A DNA stretch of 28,784 nucleotides from a virus. A program made the position numbers and the translations under genes. The notes below the pieces were generated by a model. That model was not told where the DNA came from. It saw nothing but the letters and a program-made list of their open reading frames with translations, and did not search any database. This document shows positions 1 to 7,666 of the stretch, piece by piece. How positions within the stretch are numbered: the stretch's first letter is position 1; each line of letters opens with the position of its first letter. The DNA lies in the IMG/VR virus record IMGVR_UViG_3300041411_000260, positions 1 to 28,784 of that record. One strand, written 5' to 3'.

Positions 1-26
1 CAGACAGAACATGTTTGACGAGATAC

Positions 27-116
27 GGTGAAGTGTCCGAGTGGCTTAAGGAGCACGCCTGGAAAGTGTGTATACAGGAAACTGTATCGAGAGTTCGAAT
101 CTCTCCTTCACCGCCA
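27..116 (+). tRNA. tRNA-Ser (anticodon GGA)
   Basis: A 90-nt class II tRNA with a 7-bp acceptor stem (GGTGAAG pairing with CTTCACC), D-arm, anticodon loop CTGGAAA giving anticodon GGA (reads UCC/UCU), a long serine-type variable arm, the T-loop GTTCGAATC and a genome-encoded CCA end. It is almost identical to the known enterobacterial tRNA-Ser(GGA). tRNA genes are frequent attB sites for tyrosine integrases, and an integrase lies about 2.4 kb to the right. No second copy of the tRNA 3' end was seen in the window, so its use as attachment site is not shown. Confidence 0.97.
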
Positions 117-130
117 AATTTAGTAAACGC

Positions 131-165
131 AAACCCCTGATTTTCCTAGAGAAAGTCGGGGGTTT
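131..165 (+). terminator. Rho-independent terminator after tRNA-Ser
   Basis: The segment starting AAACCCC and ending GGGGTTT forms a long stem with a CTAGA loop and a few G-U pairs. It starts 15 nt after the tRNA and is followed by a weakly T-rich run (GTGGTTT). It most likely ends the tRNA transcript. Confidence 0.75.
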
Positions 166-194
166 GTGGTTTCTGGCGCCTGAAAAAGGGCCAT

Positions 195-214
195 ATGGGA
201 ACAAAATGGGAACA
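195..214 (+). repeat. Tandem ATGGGAACA repeat next to the tRNA
   Basis: Two copies of ATGGGAACA (195-203 and 206-214) are spaced 11 bp apart, about one helical turn, 80 bp downstream of the tRNA. No gene is convincing between the tRNA and base 373. Helically phased short repeats beside a tRNA are common as integrase arm sites at island ends, so this may be a scar of an integration. That reading is inference. Confidence 0.35.
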
Positions 215-372
215 CGGCCAGCATTTTTGAGGTTTTTCGCAACCCCCTCATACAATCCAAATTGGCCTACGCTGCTCATTTCCATGGAGGAGTCATGATT
301 CCAATTCAGACCTGCTGCCTTCCCTGAGAACGGCCGGGTTTTCGGGTATTTGTCCCCTAGCATGGAGCAGTG

Positions 373-909
373 ATGTTGATTAAGGATATCGATCTGCTGG
401 AGCAGGTCATGGACCGCTATTCCACTTGTCTTGGCAGTGATCTCACCGGTTACAGAAACCACGTTTATCGGCTCATCAATCTGTGCTGCCTGCTATCGCC
501 ATTGGAAACTTCGCAAGTCGAGAAGGTTGTCATCGCCGGTGCTTTTCATGATCTGGGTATATGGACAGCGAATACTTTCGATTACCTGCCCGCATCTCGG
601 CAACTGGCAGAAGCGTTTCTGACCGAGCGAGATCAAAAAGAATGGGGAAATGATGTCGCCCGGATGATTGATGATCATCACAAGATCAGCGCTTCGTCGG
701 CCAATCCCCATCACTTGGCTGAAATCTTTCGTCGAGCCGATTGGATCGATGTGTCCTTGGGTTTGATTACATTCGGGCTTGACCGCACCAGCCTTCGGGA
801 AATCCGCTCGACGTTTCCCAATGCCGGCTTTCACCGCCGCCTGGTAGCGTTGTCCGTCAAGCGGATGCTAACCCATCCCTTAGATCCGTTGCCGATGTTG
901 AAACGCTAG
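373..909 (+). CDS. HD-domain family protein (putative metal-dependent phosphohydrolase)
   Basis: Predicted 178-residue soluble protein. It shows the order of metal ligands expected in HD-domain phosphohydrolases: His30 (RNH), the His-Asp doublet at 59-60 (AFHDLG), His102/His103 (DDHHK) and Asp123 (RADW). The family hydrolyses phosphomonoesters or nucleotides; no substrate can be named from sequence. A GTG lies directly before the ATG at 373; the ATG is preferred because GGAG at 364-367 then has a usable 5-nt spacing (2 nt to the GTG). There is no signal peptide or TM segment. The gene is a single unit, oriented away from the tRNA, with base composition like the chromosome rather than the AT-rich cargo further on. 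It is probably a host gene outside the prophage. Confidence 0.75.
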   Translation: MLIKDIDLLEQVMDRYSTCLGSDLTGYRNHVYRLINLCCLLSPLETSQVEKVVIAGAFHDLGIWTANTFDYLPASRQLAEAFLTERDQKEWGNDVARMIDDHHKISASSANPHHLAEIFRRADWIDVSLGLITFGLDRTSLREIRSTFPNAGFHRRLVALSVKRMLTHPLDPLPMLKR

Positions 910-1013
910 AGCCTTGAGTATCGTGAGTCCTCTATGCGCCGAAAGTAGCTGCAGGTTCCAATTGGGGGCACTGTCGCTGCTATGCTTGGGCTTTCTCGAA
1001 AGGAATCGACACC

Positions 1014-1229
1014 ATGCCAAGCGATTATTCACTGTCGGATGTACTGGAAAAGCTGTTCGAAAACCAGCAGGCCCTGGAGGCGGCCATTATGGAGTTGACC
1101 CTGCTGGTCGAGGAGCAAGGGGCGCAGGAAGTGGGCGGAAATGTCCGTGGCGCACTGTGGACCATGGGTGAAAACGCCGGTCATATCAAACAAGGTCTGG
1201 CTCGATTGAAGAAGTTGAACAACTTCTAG
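1014..1229 (+). CDS. Small conserved-type hypothetical protein (71 aa)
   Basis: A 71-residue, mostly helical acidic protein containing an NQQALEAAIMELTLLVEEQG amphipathic helix and a C-terminal LARLKKLNNF. An AAAGGAA ribosome site stands 8 nt before the ATG. It has no recognised domain, TM segment or catalytic motif; the heptad-like spacing of Leu/Ile suggests a helical bundle or coiled coil that may oligomerise. It sits about 100 bp after the HD gene on the same strand and could be co-transcribed with it. Function unknown. An overlapping plus-strand frame starting near 914 has no ribosome site and was not chosen. Confidence 0.6.
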   Translation: MPSDYSLSDVLEKLFENQQALEAAIMELTLLVEEQGAQEVGGNVRGALWTMGENAGHIKQGLARLKKLNNF

Positions 1230-1262
1230 CGGCGCGTTCGGCACCGTTCACTTCATACATTG

Positions 1263-1291
1263 GACTCGTAAAAGCTAAGACTTTGCGAGTC
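1263..1291 (+). other. Strong hairpin in the 1230-1324 gap
   Basis: GACTCG...CGAGTC arms extended by AAAG/CTTT form a stable stem-loop between two plus-strand genes. There is no T-run afterwards, so it is at best a weak terminator; it may also be an RNA structure ahead of the next gene. Confidence 0.35.
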
Positions 1292-1324
1292 TGTTAGCTA
1301 AATCGTTAGGTATTATCAATTCCC

Positions 1325-2419
1325 ATGACAGCACCTTCCCACACACCATTCTTCGCCGCACCAGAAAACTTGGAGTCACTTCGACTCTATTCCCGAACAC
1401 TCAGAAGTTTCGCAGCAGCATCTGATTCCTCTCAGGTCGCGAAATCGCTGCTGCAGATCATCGAGCTGATGATTTCAAACGCGGCTCGATTTGATGAGTA
1501 TTGCACTTCGAACATTGAGTGGATCGGTGATCACTTCATGCGAGAGGTTCGAGAGTTTCCAAATCTTTCCGACGACAAGAGATCTGAGGCGATTACCTCA
1601 GCTTTCACGTCAGCTTTCCGCTTTTTGTGCGAGCTAGAGTTTGTGCAGCCTGCAGAACCAAGCATCGAAATCCGGCGGATCGGAAACTTCGTTGATGAAA
1701 ACTTTGAACTGTTCACCGGAAACGACCGGCACCAGATCACATTCGCAAGATACTCGATGCCAGTTCAAGTAGCGAAGAAACTCCTGAACGATCCTGCTAT
1801 CGCCGAATTTCGAAAATTTTCGCAAACGGTCGAAGCGGCGTCGAAGCTCAAAGTGGACTGGGACTCCGAACTTGACGAGCGACGACTACATGTCGAGGCC
1901 ATTAAGCAGGGACTAAAAGACGCAACATCGTCCTACAATTTCGTTGGTCTTGTTGATGGATTTCGCCAGTTGGCAGCCACAAAGCTCACTGAACGCAGAG
2001 TTGCCTTCTGGTCGCTGATTGTGCTTGCACTAGTGATGATCACGCCACCAACCGCTCAGATTTCTTACGTAGTTTCTCACTTAGACGCCATAGAGTCGAA
2101 AAAAGGGCTACTGCTGTATACGCTTCCAACGATTCTCGCGATCGAAGTGATCGTCATCTACTTTTTCCGCGTTGTCCTCGCGCAGTTCCGATCCGTCAAA
2201 GCACAAGTTCTTCAGCTCGACCTGCGAATAGCCTTGTGCCAGTTCGTACAAAGCTATGCGGAGTATTCGATGAAGATAAAGAAGGATGACCCGAGCGCTC
2301 TCGCGAAGTTCGAGGCCGTTGTCTTCAGCAGTCTTGTCTCAGAAAGCGAAGGCATCCCCTCCACCTTTGATGGCGCTGAGCAACTTGCCAACCTCATCAA
2401 GAGCATCCGAGGAACGTAG
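1325..2419 (+). CDS. Two-TM hypothetical protein at the prophage boundary (364 aa)
   Basis: I do not recognise a named family with confidence. Residues 1-220 are a soluble, mainly helical region; residues about 226-250 and 261-284 are hydrophobic and likely form a TM hairpin; residues 285-364 are soluble and helical again (KAQVLQLDLRIALCQFV). So the bulk of the protein should lie on one side of the inner membrane. The ATG at 1325 has no clear Shine-Dalgarno; TATTAT at 1311-1316 lies only 8 nt upstream, so a leaderless transcript is possible. It ends 87 bp before the stop of the convergent integrase. A large soluble sensor part plus a short TM hairpin is a layout seen in abortive-infection proteins, but no motif proves that. 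It may be host or boundary cargo. Confidence 0.65.
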   Translation: MTAPSHTPFFAAPENLESLRLYSRTLRSFAAASDSSQVAKSLLQIIELMISNAARFDEYCTSNIEWIGDHFMREVREFPNLSDDKRSEAITSAFTSAFRFLCELEFVQPAEPSIEIRRIGNFVDENFELFTGNDRHQITFARYSMPVQVAKKLLNDPAIAEFRKFSQTVEAASKLKVDWDSELDERRLHVEAIKQGLKDATSSYNFVGLVDGFRQLAATKLTERRVAFWSLIVLALVMITPPTAQISYVVSHLDAIESKKGLLLYTLPTILAIEVIVIYFFRVVLAQFRSVKAQVLQLDLRIALCQFVQSYAEYSMKIKKDDPSALAKFEAVVFSSLVSESEGIPSTFDGAEQLANLIKSIRGT

Positions 2420-2506
2420 CGCGATTTAGCGCAAAGCGTCCGCTTTGGGTTGTGGATTCAACCGGTCGATGCACCGGAATTGGCCTCGCGTTGCACGTCC
2501 AGTGGC
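2420..2506. other. Convergent junction between host-side gene and integrase, candidate left att region
   Basis: This 87-bp gap separates the plus-strand 364-aa gene from the 3' end of the integrase. It holds a perfect 7-bp inverted repeat CAAAGCG/CGCTTTG at 2432-2447 with only 2 bp between the arms, and two CCGG-containing half repeats at 2461-2478. The edge of a prophage is often just past the integrase gene end, so attL may be here or at the tRNA at 27-116. No core repeat can be shown because the right prophage end is outside the window. Confidence 0.3.
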
Positions 2507-3673
2507 CTACAGATTCAGAGCGTGTTGTAGGATACCGACGACGTCCGGGCCGTCCTCGTTAATCCAGGTCCCATAGTGCTGGCGAATCATGTTCCCATTG
2601 GTATGCCCCATCTGCTCAGCGATCCAATCAATTGAAGCCACGCCTGTAGTCAGCAATTGACTGGCGTAGGTGTGACGACATTGCCCCGGCCCCCGATACC
2701 GCACCCCGGCCGCATTCAAGTGCGCCTTAAAAAACCGATCCCGCACCACAAAATCGCTAACATGGGGCAAACCGCTTTTGCTGTTCAGAAAAACAAAGTG
2801 CAATTTGTGCTGCCGCACCGTCTTGTTGTCCCGCTCAACGACATCAACCGTCTCCACTTTCTTCTTCCGATTGATCGCATCGATCTTACGTAGCGCATCC
2901 CACGCCGGCTCCAACAGCCGCACCTTTCGCGTCGAACGCCGAGTTTTCGTCACCCGATAAGCCCCGCGAACCTTCGATCGGCGAAACGTCACCGTCCCTT
3001 GCACCAGGTCGACATCCTCCCATGCCAGGGCAATGGTTTCTGACACCCGTGGCCCGGCCCATATCATGAACTGGACCATCAATAGCTCCTGCGTGCGGCT
3101 GGTCGGCGTTTCGAGGATCTGTTTGATTTCCGCCCTGGTAAACGGGTCCGGGGCTTCCGGATCCGGCAGGCGGACGAACAGCCCTTCAGTTGGGTCATGA
3201 GCGACTTTTTTGCGAGTGCGATACAGCCTAAAGACCTGACGTACATTGCTGATGATGTCGCGAATGGTCTTGTTCTTGAGCCTCTTTGATAGTGTGTCCT
3301 GCACCCACTCCTGCAAATCCAAATGATCAATCTGGTCGATCTGAACCTTGCCCCAACGCGGCCGGACATGGACCTCTGCCTTGTTGGCGTACCCCCGGTA
3401 GGAAGTGGCGGCAACGCTGTTGCGTTTGATCTTCAGCCACAGGTCCAGGTAATGGCCGAAGGTGTTTTCGACCAGTCTGGGCGAGTTGGGAAAATGCCGG
3501 CTGTAGTCAAAGGTGCCGGCCTGTATCTCGTATTCGATGATGTTCACCAGGCGTGCTGCATGCTCCCGATTGGCCGCTGTGTTGCCGCCGGGTACAAGCT
3601 CCCGGCACAACTCGCCATTGAAACGAAAATAGACCCGTACTGAATTGCCACGGGCCTCTACGCCATCTGCCAT
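2507..3673 (-). CDS. int: Tyrosine site-specific recombinase (phage integrase)
   Basis: Catalyses integration and excision of the prophage by strand exchange between attP and attB. The 388-residue protein has an N-terminal arm-binding region of the DUF3596 type (about 1-65), a core-binding SAM-like domain (about 70-165) and a catalytic domain (about 175-375). Visible catalytic residues are Arg209 (AGPRVSE), Arg333 (QCRHTYAS), His357 (MGHTNG) and the nucleophile Tyr367 (QHYGTW). The usual first His of the HxxR box is Gly330 here, a change that occurs in some phage integrases. The ATG at 3673 is chosen because GGGGAC lies just upstream; a longer frame to 3754 would run through a terminator hairpin. 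It is transcribed toward the left prophage end and is separated from the early operon by the hairpin at 3724-3745, so it should have its own promoter or depend on read-through. Confidence 0.95.
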   Translation of the reverse strand: MADGVEARGNSVRVYFRFNGELCRELVPGGNTAANREHAARLVNIIEYEIQAGTFDYSRHFPNSPRLVENTFGHYLDLWLKIKRNSVAATSYRGYANKAEVHVRPRWGKVQIDQIDHLDLQEWVQDTLSKRLKNKTIRDIISNVRQVFRLYRTRKKVAHDPTEGLFVRLPDPEAPDPFTRAEIKQILETPTSRTQELLMVQFMIWAGPRVSETIALAWEDVDLVQGTVTFRRSKVRGAYRVTKTRRSTRKVRLLEPAWDALRKIDAINRKKKVETVDVVERDNKTVRQHKLHFVFLNSKSGLPHVSDFVVRDRFFKAHLNAAGVRYRGPGQCRHTYASQLLTTGVASIDWIAEQMGHTNGNMIRQHYGTWINEDGPDVVGILQHALNL

Positions 3674-3723
3674 GTGCGTCCCCACGCAATGTATTGAACA
3701 ACCGACCAGCTTCCTGGAAGAGG

Positions 3724-3745
3724 AAAGGCCCGTTACCGGGCCTTT
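3724..3745 (-). terminator. Bidirectional-looking terminator between early operon and int
   Basis: AAAGGCCCG, loop TTAC, CGGGCCTTT is a perfect 9-bp stem with A/T ends on both sides. It stands 19 nt after the last early-operon gene and 50 nt before the integrase start, so it should limit transcription of int from the early promoter. Confidence 0.8.
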
Positions 3746-3764
3746 CAGGGTCAAGTGTTGCCGA

Positions 3765-3974
3765 TCATTCCTGGCGAAGTAACCAGAACAATCCGGCGCT
3801 TTTTCTAGGTCTTGGAGCTATTCCAGTCTGTTCTTCTTCTGCTCGGCGTCGTGCGTTGATCGCCTGGCGTACTTTGCTGCACTTCCTGTGGTTGCCATGG
3901 GCGCGGGATTTGCCGCATTGGTCGCAGATGCCTGTCAGGTCGAGGTTCCAGGGGAAGGATTTCCCGTTGTTCAT
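3765..3974 (-). CDS. Small Cys/His zinc-finger-like phage protein (69 aa)
   Basis: A 69-residue basic protein with a likely zinc site: Cys17 and Cys20 (CDQC), His26, His29 and Cys32 (HGNHRKC), followed by an Arg-rich helix (NARRRAEEE). Proteins of this size and pattern are found in Pseudomonas prophages beside the integrase; the function is unknown, with DNA or RNA binding a reasonable guess. Its ATG overlaps the stop of the preceding gene as ATGA at 3971-3974, a sign of translational coupling. It is the last gene of the early operon, ending just before the terminator. Confidence 0.7.
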   Translation of the reverse strand: MNNGKSFPWNLDLTGICDQCGKSRAHGNHRKCSKVRQAINARRRAEEEQTGIAPRPRKSAGLFWLLRQE

Positions 3975-4237
3975 TCCGCATCTCCCAACAGAGCACGGGT
4001 CAGGGCATTGCGTTGGCCTTTGCGAGTGAGCTTATTCAACGGTTGCACACTGCTGCGACCGTTACGGGATTTGACGGTGGCCACCCGGTCATTGATCACG
4101 GCGATTTTTCCTTCGCGAACGCTGAAGCTCACGCTATGCCCGGTACTGCGACCAACGATATAGGTAACGTCGTCCCCGACTTTCAAGACGTTCGTGGTAG
4201 CCTCTGTGCCGCTGCTGCTTGGGTGTTGTGCTTGCAT
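3971..4237 (-). CDS. Small phage hypothetical protein (88 aa), beta-rich
   Basis: An 88-residue basic protein. Residues 17-60 are predicted beta strands (NVLKVGDDVTYIVGR, GKIAVINDRVATVKS) resembling a small SH3/KOW-like barrel, and residues 62-88 form a basic helical tail. No enzyme motif is visible. The start is firm: AAGGAGCAGCACC directly precedes the ATG, and the same element GGAGCAGCACCATG also starts the P-loop gene at 4610. The stop overlaps the start of the zinc-finger gene. Role unknown; possibly a nucleic-acid-binding accessory to replication or recombination. Confidence 0.65.
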   Translation of the reverse strand: MQAQHPSSSGTEATTNVLKVGDDVTYIVGRSTGHSVSFSVREGKIAVINDRVATVKSRNGRSSVQPLNKLTRKGQRNALTRALLGDAE

Positions 4238-4261
4238 GGTGCTGCTCCTTGGTGGTGGTCG

Positions 4262-4289
4262 GTGTCGGGGAGGTGCAACTCCTCGACAC
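4262..4289 (-). other. Hairpin in the early mRNA between two small genes
   Basis: GTGTCGGGGAG and CTCCTCGACAC form an 11-bp stem with one mismatch around a GTGCAA loop. No U-run follows on either strand, so it is not a standard terminator. It may stabilise the mRNA or mark a processing point. Confidence 0.5.
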
Positions 4290-4313
4290 CACTTTCAATT
4301 CCTGCGACTGGCA

Positions 4314-4610
4314 TCAACTGGCTTTTCGCACCAGGTGAACAATCAAGTCGTCGTATTGCGTGTCCTCTTCGACGGTTGATTGCCATTCCAGAACCGCATC
4401 GATCTGTTGGCGCGTGCAGTCGTCAACCAATAGCGTTCGCTGCCCTTTGTGAACCCGGACTTCCATAATTCGAAGCAGTCCGGATGCTGCGTAAGATTCC
4501 GCATGGATGATGCTGGCATCTCTCCCTTCGCTTAAAAGCGCCGCCTCAATCGTTCGCAACTTGGATGTTTTACCGGTGGCAATTTCGCCGGTGATGACTT
4601 GGATCTGCAT
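4314..4610 (-). CDS. Small P-loop nucleotide-binding protein (98 aa)
   Basis: The 98-residue protein opens with a beta strand and a Walker A loop at residues 8-15 (GEIATGKT) and later has a Walker-B-like strand TLLVDD near residues 68-73. This is a very compact P-loop NTPase with no room for an added domain. The ATG at 4610 is preferred: AGGAG stands 7 nt upstream and the Walker A spacing is normal. An upstream ATG at 4640 overlaps the primase stop (ATGA) but would add an unconserved-looking N-terminal tail. It follows the primase-helicase in the early operon and may serve replication, but no partner can be proven. Confidence 0.75.
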   Translation of the reverse strand: MQIQVITGEIATGKTSKLRTIEAALLSEGRDASIIHAESYAASGLLRIMEVRVHKGQRTLLVDDCTRQQIDAVLEWQSTVEEDTQYDDLIVHLVRKAS

Positions 4611-4636
4611 GGTGCTGCTCCTATGGTTACTGCGGT

Positions 4637-7351
4637 TCATGCGCTCTGAAACACCCAGCAGCGCACGGTTAAGGGTTTGTTGAACATCGCGTTGCCGGCG
4701 CTCTGTGAAGCGCGCACCGCGCTGTACGTGGGCTTGTTGGTTTCCACCAATTTGTGGCTACGACTCTCAGTCAGCAGCGTGCGCAAGGTCTTCAGGTCGG
4801 CCAGGTTCTGGCGGTGCACGCTGGCCAGCTCGGCGAACTCGTTGAGGTTGATGGCGATCAATTTGGGGTCGGTGCTGTGATTGACCTGCGGGCCTTCGCC
4901 CAAGCTTTCCAGGTACTCGTAGACCTCCCAGAACTCAGCCACCAACGGATGGTCAGCGCTGATTGCGGCCTGACGTTCCTGGGCCATGGCTGTCAGAGCC
5001 TGGTGAGTCGTTACCACCTGGTTTTCATCGAGCGGGCAGACCAGGCACAGGCAATCGACCAGGGCCATCAACTGACTGTGGTTTTTAATGATTCGCTCGA
5101 CGCGGATGTCCTTGAGCTTGCGCAGACGTTGTTCGTGGACAAGCACACGCTCGGCGAACTTCGCCATGACCTGCGCTTCTGCGCGCACAGCCAGCAGCAG
5201 AAAGTGGCTCAGGTGCTCGACCGGGATCAGGTTCAGATTGTCAGCCGCCGCACGGCTCTCGGTGGTGACTTCCGGTCGCGCAAAATGCGATTTGATAATC
5301 CGGGTCAGAATTGCTTCGGACGCGCTGACATCGGCGTTCTGGCTGATCGCAATGGCGCCACGAAACGGCGGCTCGTAGGTTTCGTTACCGCTGGTTTTCA
5401 TACCCTTGGTACCGAGCGTGCCACCGCCGTAGAAGTCCTTCAGCTCGTCCCAGTCGAAGCCCTTCGCGTGAGCCTTGTCCGGCTCATTGCGGTCACCCTC
5501 GATCAGCACCACCGGCATGTTGGAAACCTGACCCATGGCCCGCTGTCGGCCGGCGCGTGTAGATTTCGACGGGTCAAAACCTTCATGCTCGCGGCCCAGC
5601 AGTTTCCAAAGGAAGGTGAGGAGCGTGGTCTTGCCGGCGCCGGCTTCGCCCGTGACCTCAAGGAACGGAAACGACTTGTACTGCGCGCGGATCTGTTCGG
5701 CGAACAGCGAGCCGAACCAGAACGCCAGGGCAACAATGCCCTTGGCGCCAAAACACAGCCACAGCATCGGCAGCCAATCGCTGCGATACACCTTGCTGTC
5801 GCGCTGAATGTGCATGGCAATCGACTTCTGCAGCGTCTTGAGCCGCAGTTTTCCGAACTCGAAAAAGTCCTCCTTGTTCACTTCGCTGACGATACCGCTG
5901 CGCACAGCGATGTCGCCGAACACGTAGCAGCTGTGCTGTTTGCTGTAGCCAATGAAGTCGATGGTCTCCACGGTTTTTAGGCCGAAGAGCTGGTCTTTCA
6001 TGATCTTGTCGAGTTGTTGGCCACTGCCGGTGAATACGGCACCGGCCGCCATGCTGAGCAGTCGCTTTTTAAATTCGCTGGCAGCGGCAACCTGGCCACC
6101 GGTGAAGGTGTTTTTGACGCTGCCACTGTCGTGTGGGAAATCAACGCGGAAGTAGTACCAGGATTCGTCGGTCACTTCGTTGCGCTGGAAATACAGTGCC
6201 TGCGGGTAGCAGTTGGCAATCTCGACCACACCGCCACATTGACGCAGAGCTTTGTCGCGGCGCTGCTTGTCGTTGAGCAACTGGTCTTCATGGCGCTCGG
6301 ATGACTCCAGCGCTTGCATGGCCTTGTTGAACTTCTCCAGGTCCATCTTGAACCAGTACAACCGACTGTCGAAGCCGAAGTGAAATTCATGGCGCTCGCG
6401 CCAGTCGTACATCAGCACGCCTTTCTCTGACGCGCTTTCAGCGATCAGAAGGGAGCCGTGGTAGCGAGCCGTGGCCAGGTCTTTTTCGACCTGCTCGGTG
6501 CGTTTGGTTTCATCATCGATGAAGTTCCACCGCTGGTGCAGGTCATTCCAGTCGACCTTGCGGCTATCTGGTTGGGGGATCTGCGCCGCTTCGCATTCGT
6601 AGCCCAATGCGCGGGCCTGACGTACCCAGCGCTTGGTGTATTTATGCGCGCCTGGTTCGTTGTCCAGTGCCCACACCAACTTCGGCAGCTTGCCGCCGCG
6701 CTGCCGTGCAAGCTCTTTCAACGACTCTTCGGGATAGGCGCCGGATGACATCGCCGATATTGCTGCGATGCCGTTGTGGACCAGAGCAATGGCATCGAAA
6801 ATGCCCTCGACGATCCATAGTTCGGTGACATCCAACAACTCGACGCAGGGGGGGCACCACCAAACACCACGGGGACTATCGCCGGGTTTGAAGCGGGCTT
6901 TCATCTTGCCGAAACGGTGCGGCCGGTCGATCAGCCGTTCCCAGTAGCCGCCCTTGTCTAGGGCGAAACGCACTGTCGCGCTGCCGGCATTCAACTCGCC
7001 AGAGAAATACGTTTCCTGGGTGAACCAGCCTTGAATCAGATCCAGACGAAAGCCGCGAGCAAACTCCAGGTAGGCACGCGCCGTTGCGTTGGGATGCTGC
7101 TCGGTCGCCGGAGCACGTTTGCTCCAGTCGTCGAACAGGTCTTCGTAGATCTCCTTCACGTGCCAGGTCTGGCCGCACTTGCCCCGGCCACAACGGATCA
7201 TCCACGGGTCATCGTGGAAGGCGTACAGCTCCTTTTTCTTGCACGCTGGGCATTCGCCTTCGCGCATGTATTTGCCTGCTTTATGCTTGAGGCCGTAATC
7301 GGACTGAAGGCGTTGCAGGATGTCGGCGCGTAGATCGTGTTTCATGTTCAT
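4637..7351 (-). CDS. Phage replication primase-helicase (zinc finger, toprim, AAA+)
   Basis: Predicted 904-residue replication protein that should make primers and unwind DNA at the phage origin. It has, in order, a CHC2-like zinc finger (Cys34, Cys37, Cys54, Cys59), a toprim primase core (Glu182 in WIVEGIFDA, Asp229 in WALDNEPGAHK, then VDWND at 266-270), a linker region of about 200 residues, and a helicase/ATPase domain with Walker A at 568-575 (GEAGAGKT), Walker B-like VVLIEGD at 614-620 and a sensor-like AIAISQNAD around 666-674. This is the two-module layout of phage and satellite primase-helicases. It lies in the middle of the early operon, 7 nt after the preceding gene. The Shine-Dalgarno at 7351 is weak; a start 6 bases further in (7345) is possible. 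Replication origins are often inside or next to such genes, but no iteron cluster was seen. Confidence 0.9.
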   Translation of the reverse strand: MNMKHDLRADILQRLQSDYGLKHKAGKYMREGECPACKKKELYAFHDDPWMIRCGRGKCGQTWHVKEIYEDLFDDWSKRAPATEQHPNATARAYLEFARGFRLDLIQGWFTQETYFSGELNAGSATVRFALDKGGYWERLIDRPHRFGKMKARFKPGDSPRGVWWCPPCVELLDVTELWIVEGIFDAIALVHNGIAAISAMSSGAYPEESLKELARQRGGKLPKLVWALDNEPGAHKYTKRWVRQARALGYECEAAQIPQPDSRKVDWNDLHQRWNFIDDETKRTEQVEKDLATARYHGSLLIAESASEKGVLMYDWRERHEFHFGFDSRLYWFKMDLEKFNKAMQALESSERHEDQLLNDKQRRDKALRQCGGVVEIANCYPQALYFQRNEVTDESWYYFRVDFPHDSGSVKNTFTGGQVAAASEFKKRLLSMAAGAVFTGSGQQLDKIMKDQLFGLKTVETIDFIGYSKQHSCYVFGDIAVRSGIVSEVNKEDFFEFGKLRLKTLQKSIAMHIQRDSKVYRSDWLPMLWLCFGAKGIVALAFWFGSLFAEQIRAQYKSFPFLEVTGEAGAGKTTLLTFLWKLLGREHEGFDPSKSTRAGRQRAMGQVSNMPVVLIEGDRNEPDKAHAKGFDWDELKDFYGGGTLGTKGMKTSGNETYEPPFRGAIAISQNADVSASEAILTRIIKSHFARPEVTTESRAAADNLNLIPVEHLSHFLLLAVRAEAQVMAKFAERVLVHEQRLRKLKDIRVERIIKNHSQLMALVDCLCLVCPLDENQVVTTHQALTAMAQERQAAISADHPLVAEFWEVYEYLESLGEGPQVNHSTDPKLIAINLNEFAELASVHRQNLADLKTLRTLLTESRSHKLVETNKPTYSAVRASQSAGNAMFNKPLTVRCWVFQSA

Positions 7352-7358
7352 CGGGGGC

Positions 7359-7592
7359 TTACTTCACTTCGCCGAGACTGTGTTTGAGGGCGCCAATCAG
7401 GCGTTTTTGCGCGGCCATCGCGGGGAAGGCGGTCAGCAGCGAGCCGTGCCGTAGACCCTCGGGGATCAAGCGAAATCGATCGTCGTACCAGTGCTCGTTG
7501 AACTGCATCGCGTACTGGCTGCGCAACGTTTCGAGCAACGCTTCGGCCTGCGAACGGCTCAGTTTTGCGGTGATGGCAACGTCGATTTCCAT
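7359..7592 (-). CDS. Small phage hypothetical protein (77 aa)
   Basis: A 77-residue protein with the segments SQAEALLETLRSQYAM and FPAMAAQKRLIGALKHSLGE, so mostly helical with a short tryptophan/tyrosine-rich middle. There is no catalytic motif. The ATG at 7592 is chosen because GAGG stands 6 nt upstream; a longer frame to 7622 lacks such a site. It is in the early operon directly before the primase-helicase, suggesting a replication or regulatory accessory, but the function is unknown. Confidence 0.65.
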   Translation of the reverse strand: MEIDVAITAKLSRSQAEALLETLRSQYAMQFNEHWYDDRFRLIPEGLRHGSLLTAFPAMAAQKRLIGALKHSLGEVK

Positions 7593-7666
7593 GATCCACC
7601 TCGGATTTCGGGCAAAGCTCACCCAAACCCACAGGAAGCGGGGCAGGGCAGGGAGTTAAAAAAGGA

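Noticed and set aside
68-298. Plus-strand frame starting inside the tRNA
   Set aside because: It begins within the tRNA and runs through the terminator; no ribosome site or domain.
914-1171. Plus-strand frame ahead of the 71-aa gene
   Set aside because: It overlaps the 71-aa gene in another frame, lacks a ribosome site and has an Arg/Gly-rich composition typical of antisense or shifted reading.
4611-4640. Longer start for the P-loop protein at the ATGA overlap with the primase gene
   Set aside because: AGGAG at the right distance from 4610 and the normal place of the Walker A motif favour the shorter form; coupling at 4640 cannot be excluded.
4754-5980. Long (408-codon) open frame opposite the primase-helicase
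   Set aside because: High-GC antisense shadow: it mirrors conserved primase codons, with no domain or start signal of its own.
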